Positions 16,940 through 25,218 of a stretch of DNA of 59,552 nucleotides are shown piece after piece (position 1 is the first letter of the stretch; the number at the start of each line of letters is the position of its first letter). The DNA is from XYD1-FULL-44-32 sp964355855. Its GTDB lineage: Bacteria > Patescibacteriota > Minisyncoccia > Phycocordibacterales > XYD1-FULL-46-19. Location of the stretch: contig CAYHFD010000003.1 of NCBI GenBank assembly GCA_964355855.1, forward strand, positions 1-59,552, read 5' to 3'. Under the pieces are notes generated by a model. It was not told the origin of the DNA, did not search any database, and saw only the letters and a list, made by a program, of their open reading frames with translations. Made by a program: the position numbers and the translations under genes.

Positions 16940-17425
16940 GTGACTAAAACGAACATTTATATTGACGGAAACAATTTATATCGCGGAGCCAAAGAGCTTG
17001 GTTTCGAAATTGATTACAAAAAATTTTATGGTTGGCTTCGACAAAAATATAGCACTACTAATATATATCTTTTTATCGGTCTCGTTCCCACGAGAACCAA
17101 GTTTTATGAATATCTTCAAGAATGTGGTTTTATTCTGGTTTTCAAACAAACTGTCTCCGTCGGCGGAGTAGTTAAGGGTAATTGCGATGCCGAACTGGTA
17201 TTGAAAACTGTTTCTGATTTTTATACCAAAGCGTTTAATAAATGTATTCTTATTTCTGGTGATGGAGACTTTGGTTGTTTAGTGAAATTTTTAAATGATA
17301 ACTCTGTTTTAGATCGAATTATTTCACCCGATGAAAATAAGTGTTCAATTTTATTAAGAAATAAAAATACGGAGATTACTTTTCTCAACGAACACTATCA
17401 CAAATTTTCTAAAAGATTATCTTAA
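16940..17425 (+). CDS. NYN-domain (PIN-like) ribonuclease
   Basis: A 161-residue single NYN domain of the LabA/DUF88 type, a PIN-like metal-dependent RNase fold. Acidic sites are visible in IYIDGNNLY at the start, GNCDAELVL in the middle and ISGDGDFGCLV. The start is GTG with TAAAAT exactly 6 nt upstream, so it is probably leaderless. No toxin or antitoxin partner gene is adjacent. Target RNA unknown. Confidence 0.85.
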   Translation: MTKTNIYIDGNNLYRGAKELGFEIDYKKFYGWLRQKYSTTNIYLFIGLVPTRTKFYEYLQECGFILVFKQTVSVGGVVKGNCDAELVLKTVSDFYTKAFNKCILISGDGDFGCLVKFLNDNSVLDRIISPDENKCSILLRNKNTEITFLNEHYHKFSKRLS

Positions 17426-17569
17426 GTTAATACCCCAAAAAGAAAAAGCCCCCGATGCAGACGTATCTACATAAGGGTCTTTTCCATAGTTATGCTTATA
17501 TGATATGGCTTTCAGATAAAATTGTCAACAGGTACTTCCGCCGGCTCGAGGAAGTGAGAAAGTTGGGGT

Positions 17570-17608
17570 AAAAGAAAACCGCCGTTCGGGATGGGACCGA
17601 TACGGCGG
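17570..17608 (-). terminator. Cassette-type terminator after the purH-like gene
   Basis: A 7-bp stem (17579-17585 with 17602-17608) then GGTTTTCTTTTACCCC on the minus strand, the same flank as at 13852 and 16256. Confidence 0.8.
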
Positions 17609-17631
17609 TAAATAGTGATTCGGGTACGAAC

Positions 17632-18326
17632 CTACCTTGACCCAGGACAGGGGTAAACCAAACGGCCCAGACCGCCAGGTACTTTGTCGGCCGCCCCGCA
17701 ATTCTCGCAGACGAGGTCGCACACCGACGAGTCAGAATACCGCGTCTGATGGCTTGGGTGGACTTTGTCCAAATCCTTATGGAACCAGCGAGAAATTTCC
17801 TGATCATACTTCGCTGTGTGCTTGAAAACCATGGCCGCGAACGCCCGTCGTGTTTCAAGTAGGGTGTCTCCATAGTGGAGGATCTCGGCAATCACCAAGT
17901 CGTAATACTCGGGATCACACACCACCGTCACCAACTCATAGTTCTTCGCCGCGGCGCGAAGAAGGGAGGGACCGCCAATGTCGATCTGCTCGATCTCCGG
18001 CTTACCCTGGAAATCGTAGAGATTGACGATGACCAGGTCGATCGTCTCAATCCCTCGCTCCGCGATTACTCGCAGGTGTTCGGGCTTTTTTCGGTCGGCC
18101 AAGATTCCCCCAAAAACGTGCGGATGAAGGGTCTTCAGTCGACCTCCATCATCTCCGGAAAGCCGGTTACGTTCTCAATACCAACACAACGTACACCAGC
18201 CTGATCCAGGGCGGTCGCCGTCCCACCCGTCGACATCACGCCCCAGCCAGCATCGGCGAGGGTCTTTAACTTGTGAAGATCTGTTTTATTGGTGACAGAC
18301 ACCAACATCCTTCTCTGCTCTAACAT
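17632..18326 (-). pseudogene. PurH N-terminal (IMP cyclohydrolase-type) protein with frameshift
   Basis: The first frame (18326-18135) reads MLVSVTNKTD, STGGTATALDQAG and VTGFPEMME. The second resumes with RLKTLHPHVFGG, DLVIVNLYDF and DIGGPSLLRAAAKN. Both are parts of the MGS-fold IMP cyclohydrolase domain of PurH. One base is missing near 18134-18137; restoring GAGGGTCGA gives MMEGRLKTLHP. The AICAR transformylase domain is absent. A short tail has VCDLVCENCG and PCPG, perhaps a zinc knuckle. Cassette-type promoter and terminator flank it. A stand-alone cyclohydrolase domain is unusual, so the activity is uncertain even without the lesion. Confidence 0.75.
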
Positions 18327-18374
18327 AACCCGTTCCTTTCTTTTTGCGTGTTCACGGTAGATACTCCAAACAAA

Positions 18375-18415
18375 CTACTACCACACCTCTGTTGATTTGT
18401 TAACACCTGGCTCCC
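18375..18415 (-). promoter_or_regulatory. Cassette promoter box, copy 6
   Basis: TTAACA (18398-18403), a 17-nt spacer and TAGTAG (18375-18380), with GGGAGCC upstream. It drives the purH-like gene and adjoins the left copy of the 174-bp repeat. Confidence 0.65.
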
Positions 18416-18426
18416 GGCAGGATCTA

Positions 18427-18600
18427 CCATTACATGGACTGTATACCTTTTGGCTAAAGTTTTCGCCGGCTCAACTTTAGGCTCAAAAGCTTTTCGATCC
18501 CTGCCCGCAAGGCAAGCAGTTGCCTTGCTCGGGGGAGCAAAATTAAAACGCCTTGCGGCGTTCTAAATTTTGCTCCGTTGGATAGATAGGGTTAGAACCT
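18427..18600. repeat. 174-bp structured direct repeat, left copy
   Basis: Nearly identical and equal in length to 25891-26064, same orientation. It begins with CCATTACATGG and ends with GGTTAGAACCT. Stems: AAAGTT/AACTTT around 18468-18478; a variable hairpin with arms GCAAGGCAA and TTGCCTTGC around GCAG (18507-18528); and a strong hairpin GAGCAAAATT...AATTTTGCTC with an inner CGCC/GGCG (18535-18575). In the minus sense the last loop is GCAA, a GNRA tetraloop. Nothing recognisable lies in the remaining 18601-18688 stretch apart from a weak AAGACT/AGTCTT stem. Confidence 0.85.
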
Positions 18601-18688
18601 ATTTTCAAAATAATCCGCACGTTTACATTTCGGATCTTTCTAAGTGAGAAGCTACCTCTCCGTCTCAAGACTAAGTCTCAGTCTTCTT

Positions 18689-19783
18689 CTAGGGATGAGT
18701 AAGGATGTTTTTAAGTCGTGGATAAACTATAACATCCTTAATATCATCCCTATTTAGGGTCCAGGCAATAAACCTTTCTACCCCCAAACCAAAGCCCGAG
18801 GTTGTGGAATAACTTCTTTGCCTTCTTAAGTTTATATACCATTCATACGGCGCAGAACTTATCCCCTGTCTTTCGAGTGATTCAAATATCTGCTTTACAT
18901 TATTCTGTCTCTCCCCAGCCCCAACAATCTCGCCGCCAAATGATGTTTTTAGGATTGCGGGAAAGATCAGGTCTGAATTTATAACTTTATTAGGATTTTT
19001 CTTGTGGGGCTTTTGATAGAATGCCGCCCTATCTCTATCATAATTATTTATCCAAATAGGAGTACTGGTTTTTAAAATCTTCATCAATTCAAGCTCGCCT
19101 TTGCTAGAAATATCTCTTCCATGAGCAGTTTGATTTGTATATTTTTCAAATCCACTTTCGATAAGCAAACCAAAAGCTTCATCAAACTCTATCTCAGCAA
19201 ATTTATTTGTCTTCAAGAGATCTTCTAATTTCTGAATCGTGACTTCATAGTCCGCGCTGATCAGCTTAAGAATCGCCTTTTGGGAAAGCATTACCTTCGC
19301 AAGATGCCTAACATACCCCTCAACTTGTGGCTTAAGATCTTGTAATGTTCCTTTAATTTCTGCCTCACAATGAAAGAATTGGTTCAGGTGACGTTTATCA
19401 GGATTCTCTCCCCTTAAAGAAGGCAAGTAGCAATAAACCTTTTCTATATCATTCATCAATATAGGCTCAAAACCAAATTGAGAGCTATCAACAAGATAGG
19501 TGTTTAAATCTCCAAACTTAATCTCAATAGCCTCACTATCTGATCCGGGGCCCATAGGAGAAGAAACGCTTGGTGTCAGCATAAAAAGGTCCACATTGTA
19601 TGCTTTTTGAATATCAGACCAATAATGATCCGACGCCATCTTGATATGATGGCGCAGAATCATTAATTCCCTAAAGTACTTTGATTTACCTACTTGAAGG
19701 TAGTGCGTATCAGGATCATATTTGGGCAGCGGAAATGGAACAATTTTTCTAGAGAATATTTTTTGTAATATCTTTTTGAACAT
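18689..19783 (-). CDS. Class II aminoacyl-tRNA-synthetase-like enzyme (Asn/Asp type, no anticodon domain)
   Basis: A 364-residue protein matching the catalytic domain of asparaginyl/aspartyl-tRNA synthetase: motif 2 region LRGENPDKRHLNQFFHCEAE and motif 3 GFGLGVERFIAW. The N-terminal OB-fold that reads the anticodon is absent; only about 40 residues precede the core. Known relatives without this domain include the archaeal asparagine-synthetase-related enzyme, and other stand-alone paralogues modify proteins or small molecules. It starts 3 nt after the S66 peptidase gene, so both form one operon. Likely it activates Asp or Asn as an adenylate; the acceptor is not known. Confidence 0.8.
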   Translation of the reverse strand: MFKKILQKIFSRKIVPFPLPKYDPDTHYLQVGKSKYFRELMILRHHIKMASDHYWSDIQKAYNVDLFMLTPSVSSPMGPGSDSEAIEIKFGDLNTYLVDSSQFGFEPILMNDIEKVYCYLPSLRGENPDKRHLNQFFHCEAEIKGTLQDLKPQVEGYVRHLAKVMLSQKAILKLISADYEVTIQKLEDLLKTNKFAEIEFDEAFGLLIESGFEKYTNQTAHGRDISSKGELELMKILKTSTPIWINNYDRDRAAFYQKPHKKNPNKVINSDLIFPAILKTSFGGEIVGAGERQNNVKQIFESLERQGISSAPYEWYINLRRQRSYSTTSGFGLGVERFIAWTLNRDDIKDVIVYPRLKNILTHP

Positions 19784-19786
19784 ACA

Positions 19787-20821
19787 TTATTTTATAAAAG
19801 TCTCTTTCACCTCAAATAGATTCTTCTCGCTATCCAATAGTACCTTCACGCCCAACGGAAGAGTAATCATGGGTGTGGTGTGTCCTATGTCTACCCCATA
19901 GAGAATCGGGTATTTAGCCCCTTTCGTATAAGCCTCAATAAGTTCTTTTATCTTCTTAAGGTTTTCTTCGCTCTGACCATAAGAGCGACCGATCACTAAT
20001 CCCTTAATGGCTTTAAAAACGTCCAGGTTGTATAGATCCGCAAGATTAGTGTCAAGATCCGACATAGAAATCCCCTCTCCTGGCTTGCGACCTTCAGGTA
20101 AATCCAAGAATAAAACCTTACCCTTAAAATCATTCCAATATTCTGTTCCCGCCAGATGGTTAATCGAAGCAGGCGTGCCGCCAAATATTTCCGCAGCTGC
20201 CTTCCCTTTTCTCCACCATTCAAAACCTTTGTTCTTACGATAACTTCTTTGTTTTTTTACATCTTCCTTTTTAAACCAGTCCAAAAAATCATCAGTCCAT
20301 TCTTCAGAGTCAGCAATCTTGCCAATCTCTCCCTCTACAAGGGCCTTTTTAAAATATTCCTCATTGTATTTATTGAGTTGCGGAAATTCACCAAATTCTG
20401 GCAGAACCGAAGGCCCGTAAAATGTTACCAAACCCGTCTTTTTATAGATTGCATGGTGGAGAACGGTTATATCAGAATATCCCAGAAAGATCTTCGGGTT
20501 CTTCTTGATTAGTTTCCAATCTAGAAATTTCAATAATTGATTTGAATGATTGCCGCCAATGGTGCAAATTATAGCTTTTACATCTTTATCGGCAAAAGCT
20601 AAATGCAGGTCTTGAACTCTTTCCTCGATCGATCCTGAAACATAACCACCGTTCTTCAGAGCATTAGGTTCAAATTTAACTTTAAAACCCAAAGTCTCTA
20701 ACGCCTTTTTAGCCTGCTCAATCCTATGCATGGCAAAGGGAGCTAATCCAGATGACGGTGAGACAATGCTGATCAAATCTCCCGACTTAATCTTACCCGC
20801 TAAAATCTTTTCGACTTTCAT
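19787..20821 (-). CDS. S66 peptidase (MccF / LD-carboxypeptidase family)
   Basis: A 344-residue serine peptidase of family S66. Visible: SIVSPSSG at the N-terminus, GGNHSNQLL, FLGYSDITVLHH with the catalytic Ser, FLDLPEG with the likely Glu, and GHTTPMITLPLG with the His. The length and the Trp-rich loop before AEIFGGTPAS fit the MccF branch, which cleaves microcin C-type aminoacyl-adenylate compounds, better than the shorter LdcA branch, but this is judged by eye. The ATG at 20854 would lie within the promoter; the ATG at 20821 (MKVEKILAG) gives the family N-terminus. Co-transcribed with the Asn/Asp-type synthetase-like gene. Confidence 0.8.
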   Translation of the reverse strand: MKVEKILAGKIKSGDLISIVSPSSGLAPFAMHRIEQAKKALETLGFKVKFEPNALKNGGYVSGSIEERVQDLHLAFADKDVKAIICTIGGNHSNQLLKFLDWKLIKKNPKIFLGYSDITVLHHAIYKKTGLVTFYGPSVLPEFGEFPQLNKYNEEYFKKALVEGEIGKIADSEEWTDDFLDWFKKEDVKKQRSYRKNKGFEWWRKGKAAAEIFGGTPASINHLAGTEYWNDFKGKVLFLDLPEGRKPGEGISMSDLDTNLADLYNLDVFKAIKGLVIGRSYGQSEENLKKIKELIEAYTKGAKYPILYGVDIGHTTPMITLPLGVKVLLDSEKNLFEVKETFIK

Positions 20822-20880
20822 GTGGAAATTGATTATTGTTACCCAGTTTAACATAAAAGCTAATTTGTTATAATCAAAAC

Positions 20881-21903
20881 ATGGCCAACCTGAATCCCCA
20901 CGATATCCTCAATCTGAAGTCTGATTACGGCAAAAGACTTACCCAGGCCATTGAATCTGCTTACAACTTGAGGGTCTTGGATTATTCACCCATACCAGAG
21001 ATATCTTTCACCTCCAAAAAAGCCTTAATCACCACCGACCAAGGGGTCCTATTCCTGAAAGAAAAACCATTCTATAGTAAAGGATCAGGAGAGTTATTTC
21101 GCTCCTCCACCTTTCAAGATTACTGCGCAAAAAACTCACAGAGGTTCGTGGGCATCCTAAAGACAAAAGACGGTAGACACTTTCTAGACTTTGAAGGAAG
21201 TATTTATTTTATTACGCCTTTCGCAGATGGAAAAAGTTTTAATGGCAAGACTGAAGATCTCCTGAAAATACTAGCTACGATAGTTGAGTTACAGCATTTA
21301 GGAAAAAAGTACCTGGAAGAAAATACTAACACCAGAGAATACTTACCCGAGAACAAGTCGTACGACATCGTCCTGCCTTTTTCTTTACTGGAACCAATGA
21401 TCACAACCAATGGAGACAGGGAAACGCTAAACAATCTTAAAAAAGCACTTGGGATTTTAATCGAAGAATATAATTCTTTCGCAAACATTGAATACATAAT
21501 GTCTCATGGCGACTGCATACTGTTTAACTTTCAAATCTCAGGCGAAGTAGCCATTTTACATGACTTCGACAATGCTAAAGTTTTACCCAACATCCACGAT
21601 ATAGCTGAATTCTTTGTATCTAGCTGTCTGATAAATTACAGCGGAAGTGTGACAAATCTTAAATTACCAATATTCCTAAGTTGTCATAAAGAAACTTCAG
21701 ATATCATGGCCAAAGAAATATTAAAACATTTAAAAACTGGGGAAGAAAAACTGCTTCCTATTTGTATTGAAATTATTTGGCTGTGGACACTTATGCTGTC
21801 TGTAATAAAAGAAGACCATAAGATTACAGATCTCGTGCCAGCAATACAGAATATCTCTGAAAGGAAACTTCACGGAGAACTGGTAGAAATATTTAACTCC
21901 TAA
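20881..21903 (+). CDS. APH/choline-kinase-fold phosphotransferase
   Basis: A 340-residue protein with the kinase fold shared by aminoglycoside phosphotransferases and homoserine/choline kinases. The catalytic loop is SHGDCILFNF (HGDxxxxN, about residue 205), the metal-binding LHDFDNA follows, and FLKEKPF holds the likely ATP-binding Lys. The substrate is unknown. TATAAT lies exactly 6 nt before the ATG with a TTTAAC 16 nt further up: a leaderless promoter, divergent from the S66 operon. Confidence 0.78.
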   Translation: MANLNPHDILNLKSDYGKRLTQAIESAYNLRVLDYSPIPEISFTSKKALITTDQGVLFLKEKPFYSKGSGELFRSSTFQDYCAKNSQRFVGILKTKDGRHFLDFEGSIYFITPFADGKSFNGKTEDLLKILATIVELQHLGKKYLEENTNTREYLPENKSYDIVLPFSLLEPMITTNGDRETLNNLKKALGILIEEYNSFANIEYIMSHGDCILFNFQISGEVAILHDFDNAKVLPNIHDIAEFFVSSCLINYSGSVTNLKLPIFLSCHKETSDIMAKEILKHLKTGEEKLLPICIEIIWLWTLMLSVIKEDHKITDLVPAIQNISERKLHGELVEIFNS

Positions 21904-21906
21904 AAA

Positions 21907-22723
21907 TTATTGCGCCTGTTGTTTTCGTAATCTTTTTTGCTCCATTCTATTACGCCATTCTGAGATTTCCTCTTTAGAGCCAGGAATCATTGAGATAAAC
22001 AAACGACTTTCGTTGATTGGTGGTTCCGAATGAACAACCGCCTCATCTCCGCTCACAAGGTACACCGCCGCAGTATCTTTTTCCGGTGCGTGGATCTCCT
22101 CAACAATCAGATCGAGTTCCTTACGGATTCGTATATCTTCTTCTGACCCGTGCTTTTCTTTGTTTTCATCTATTGAAAGCTGGACAAATCTTTCTTTATC
22201 CGTCGTACGACCAAAACGAGTTTGAGGGCCCTTTATAGCAACGACTAACTTGTGAGCCGTAATGGGATTAAAAAAACTTGGCATCGGTGTGCCACCTAGG
22301 GGTCTCAAAAAAGTTGTTCGGCAAAATGGCCCGAGACTCAATCCACACAGCTTCGGCATCATAGATCCGGATCAGTCCTTCCGCAATGCGAACAAACAAA
22401 TCTGACACCTCTCTGATCCTATCCTCTGAATTTTCACCAACAGACCCCAAGAACACATTGAGGTTCGCCAAAAGCTCCTCACTATTGGGGGCACCCCAAT
22501 AGTGAAAGTCTTCAGTGCTTTTTTCAACCTCTAAAGCTTGCAGCGTTTCCTTTTCTTTTGGAATTAAGTTTAAATCAACAAAGACCATTAGGTCTTCTTT
22601 TAAACTTTCTAAAACTTCCTCACTTGGAGTCTCAAAACTGACGGTCTTAATTTGGTGTTTTTCAGCCCCACCCTCTTGATTTGACTCTGAAGTCCGTAGG
22701 TCAGATCCCTCGTTTCTGTTCAT
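21907..22723 (-). pseudogene. Putative Fe(II)/2-oxoglutarate dioxygenase-like protein, frameshifted at A7
   Basis: Two overlapping frames form one protein of about 270 residues. The first (22723-22268) ends RWHTDAKFF. The second continues NPITAHKLVVAIKGP through VVHSEPPINESRLFISMIPG. An A7 tract on the plus strand at 22270-22276 puts them out of frame; six A would join them. HTD (HxD), the later VHSEP His and SRLF Arg match the metal triad and co-substrate Arg of the dioxygenase fold, by eye. The N-terminal part is acidic and probably disordered. Substrate unknown. Confidence 0.6.
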
Positions 22724-22771
22724 GATTTTTGTAATGCTAAATTGACTATCCCCGCTTAATTATATACCATA

Positions 22772-23620
22772 ATGTCACAAGACATGGATATAGACAATAT
22801 AACCTCTCTAGACATCGAGCAGATGAACTACACTGATTTCATCGCCTTTCTCAAGGAAACAAACAGGTGCCCGGGCGGCAAAAAAACGATTAGACGCATT
22901 AGAGAATTACTGCACATAGACCACAAGACCAAAATCCTTGATGTGGGCTCAAATACTGGATTTACTTCATTAGAGCTAGCTCATATCACTCCCGCCTCAG
23001 TCTTTGAAATTGAAATCTCCGAAGCGTGCGTTCTAGAATCAAATAAACTTCTATCTAAAGATTCAGAGGATGTTAAGTCTAGGGTTAAATTCCAACTTGC
23101 CAATGCTTACGACATCCCTTTTCCCGATGAAGAATTTGATATCATCATGGTGGGCGGAGCTACAGGCTTCATGGCTAAAAAGGACAAAGCAATCTCTGAA
23201 TACTTCCGGGTATTGAAGCCTTGGGGTTTTCTAGTTATGTCACCATTAACGTATCATACCGATCCACCAGAAAAAGTTATGGACGAGGTAGGCAAAGTCA
23301 TCAACAACCCAATCAAACCCCTAAAGAAAGAAGATTGGTTAAGAATAACAAAAGAAGCCATTAAAGATTTCGAACTTTATTTCGAAGAATCACACCCCTT
23401 ATCGCCAAGAAGTGAGGAAGACGTACATGAGTATGTCGACTACTTTCTACACAAAGACCACATCAAGAATATGCCAGAAGGGGTTAAAACATCAATTAAG
23501 AATAAGTGGCATGACATCCTAACTGTTTTTAATGAAAATCATAAATATCTAGGATACGATATGCTGATATTTAGAAAGAGAGTTGAACCGGAAGAGCCTG
23601 AATTATTTATAAGCCAATAA
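22772..23620 (+). CDS. Class I SAM-dependent methyltransferase
   Basis: A 282-residue protein. Motif I ILDVGSNTGFTSLELA lies near residue 56, then FEIEIS, AYDIPFPDEEFDIIMVGG and LKPWGFLVMSPLTY (motifs II-IV). A C-terminal extension of about 100 residues is rich in charged helices. Followed 5 nt later by the Nudix gene, so the two form an operon. Substrate unknown; the context suggests a small molecule of the same pathway. Confidence 0.85.
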   Translation: MSQDMDIDNITSLDIEQMNYTDFIAFLKETNRCPGGKKTIRRIRELLHIDHKTKILDVGSNTGFTSLELAHITPASVFEIEISEACVLESNKLLSKDSEDVKSRVKFQLANAYDIPFPDEEFDIIMVGGATGFMAKKDKAISEYFRVLKPWGFLVMSPLTYHTDPPEKVMDEVGKVINNPIKPLKKEDWLRITKEAIKDFELYFEESHPLSPRSEEDVHEYVDYFLHKDHIKNMPEGVKTSIKNKWHDILTVFNENHKYLGYDMLIFRKRVEPEEPELFISQ

Positions 23621-23625
23621 AAAAT

Positions 23626-24078
23626 ATGACAAATCACTTTGCAGTTAATACCGAAGCGGCCATTTATAAAGATGGTAAATGGCTCGTAGGAGTTAGATCT
23701 AAACACGAAAGCGAAGGAGCGGGGCTTCTCGCTTTTGTAGGTGGCACCGTTGAACATTCAGATGCTCTGGTGGACACACTAGAGAGCGCTGTTACCCGAG
23801 AAGTTATGGAAGAAATCGGAGTGAAAGTGCGAGTATTAGATTTTGTAAATAACTCCTCCTTTGTTTCCAAAAAAGGTAATCACGTAATAAACGTTGTTCT
23901 CCTGTGTGAAATTATTGATGGTGAGCCTAAAGTTTCCAGCCCAGATGAAATGAGTTCTTTATTGTGGCTGAGCACCGAAGAAGTGATTAACTACCCCAAC
24001 TCCCCTAAGTGGCTATGCGCCAGCATCAAGAAAGCCGACGAACTAGCGCAAAGAATTTTCAATAATTTAAGAGAGTAG
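23626..24078 (+). CDS. Nudix hydrolase
   Basis: A 150-residue Nudix protein. The box reads GGTVEHSDALVDTLESAV then REVMEEIGV, with two or three extra residues compared with the canonical 23-residue box. The N-terminal AAIYKDGKWLVGVRS and C-terminal LLWLSTEEV fit the fold. It may hydrolyse a nucleotide by-product. Its end overlaps the convergent LysRS-like gene by 12 nt. Confidence 0.85.
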   Translation: MTNHFAVNTEAAIYKDGKWLVGVRSKHESEGAGLLAFVGGTVEHSDALVDTLESAVTREVMEEIGVKVRVLDFVNNSSFVSKKGNHVINVVLLCEIIDGEPKVSSPDEMSSLLWLSTEEVINYPNSPKWLCASIKKADELAQRIFNNLRE

Positions 24079-25137
24079 CCGAATAATCTCCTTTATGGTA
24101 TAAGTTCGGTACATATTTCTAGGGTCCCTAAAGAACTCTTGGGTTAATTCAACTATTTTATCTAAATATTCCACCCCAAAATGATCTTTGAATTTAGAAA
24201 GGTCTAACATCCACTCAGGGGCTTCCTTCATGCTCTCATCCCCTAAAAGTATGAGCGATTTAGAAAGTTTCGCCCCTGTAGAGGTAACCAACTGTGGTGT
24301 AAAGATTCTTGCAGGTGTATCGAGAGCCGTATAACCCATAGCACCGAAAGCGAGGTTAATTGTTGATGTACTGTAAATCCAATCTCCCCCTTTAACCATT
24401 ACATACATTCTTTCTGGATCATCTAAGGTTTCTACTTCTTTAACCAAATTTCTATACAGGGTACTCAAATCCAGATAAGACTCATTATCTTCTTTTATCT
24501 GCACAGTGTATTCTCCATGTTCTGGGCACAATCCAACTATTTCCAACTGATTAGCTTTAAACTTAAACTGAGTTGTCTTTGAGTCTCTATCAGAAAATTG
24601 GCAAGTGGGGCAAGGTGTCCTAATTTGAAGCACCCCCGTCGAAGGAGAAACCGCCCACCCCGTCGCCTCTTTATTTGTTAAAGTTTTTAAAAAAGCCTTT
24701 CTGAAGCCTGGTCGCTTCTGCGCTTCAGAATAACTTTCTACATCATAAGCAAGGCCGGTTAACGCTGATAACTTATCAAAATACTCAATGTAATACTCTT
24801 GGATAATATTTTCGATCTCTTTCTGCCCCTGTGAATGGAAGTAGGTTTTATGGTAAACAACGCCCTCCCCATTGAGTTTTGATTCGAAAGAAATATTGTC
24901 ATGAATACCAATCTTGATACGGCATGGTATTTTAAATTTACTCTGTACTTTTTCCGCAAACAGAAAACCAATAGAATGCACCAATGCAGTAGCCAAGTGC
25001 GGAACGCCATTTATATTTGTTCCTATGTAAAATACGATTTCCTTTGGTTTTTTAATCTCGATTTTTGGCCGCAAAATATCGATCGTATCTGATATATATT
25101 TTGCAATAACGGTATTTGGCGAAGTCACCTTTTTCAT
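24067..25137 (-). CDS. Class I aminoacyl-tRNA-synthetase-like enzyme (LysRS-I type core)
   Basis: A 356-residue Rossmann-fold catalytic core. GTNINGVPHLATAL is in the place of the HIGH signature and GAKLSKSLILLG carries KLSKS. A zinc-type insert has CPTC and CPEHGEYT. The arrangement fits class I lysyl-tRNA synthetase, but the long helical C-terminal anticodon domain is missing, so it probably does not charge tRNA in the normal way. TAGAAT lies exactly 6 nt before the ATG (leaderless). A second stripped-down synthetase in the same block points to an aminoacyl-adenylate-using pathway. Confidence 0.72.
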   Translation of the reverse strand: MKKVTSPNTVIAKYISDTIDILRPKIEIKKPKEIVFYIGTNINGVPHLATALVHSIGFLFAEKVQSKFKIPCRIKIGIHDNISFESKLNGEGVVYHKTYFHSQGQKEIENIIQEYYIEYFDKLSALTGLAYDVESYSEAQKRPGFRKAFLKTLTNKEATGWAVSPSTGVLQIRTPCPTCQFSDRDSKTTQFKFKANQLEIVGLCPEHGEYTVQIKEDNESYLDLSTLYRNLVKEVETLDDPERMYVMVKGGDWIYSTSTINLAFGAMGYTALDTPARIFTPQLVTSTGAKLSKSLILLGDESMKEAPEWMLDLSKFKDHFGVEYLDKIVELTQEFFRDPRNMYRTYTIKEIIRLLS

Positions 25138-25218
25138 GGCAATATTCTACCATATTTACAGAGAATGGCTTTAAATGTCAAAATTGATATTAAGCCGTAT
25201 TAGGGGTAAAATGGGCTC

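Noticed and set aside
7739..18326. Classical integron cassette array
   Set aside because: No canonical attC core pairs (GTTRRRY/RYYYAAC) or integrase seen. The shared GTTAACAAAT box does not match them, so only a looser cassette idea is kept.
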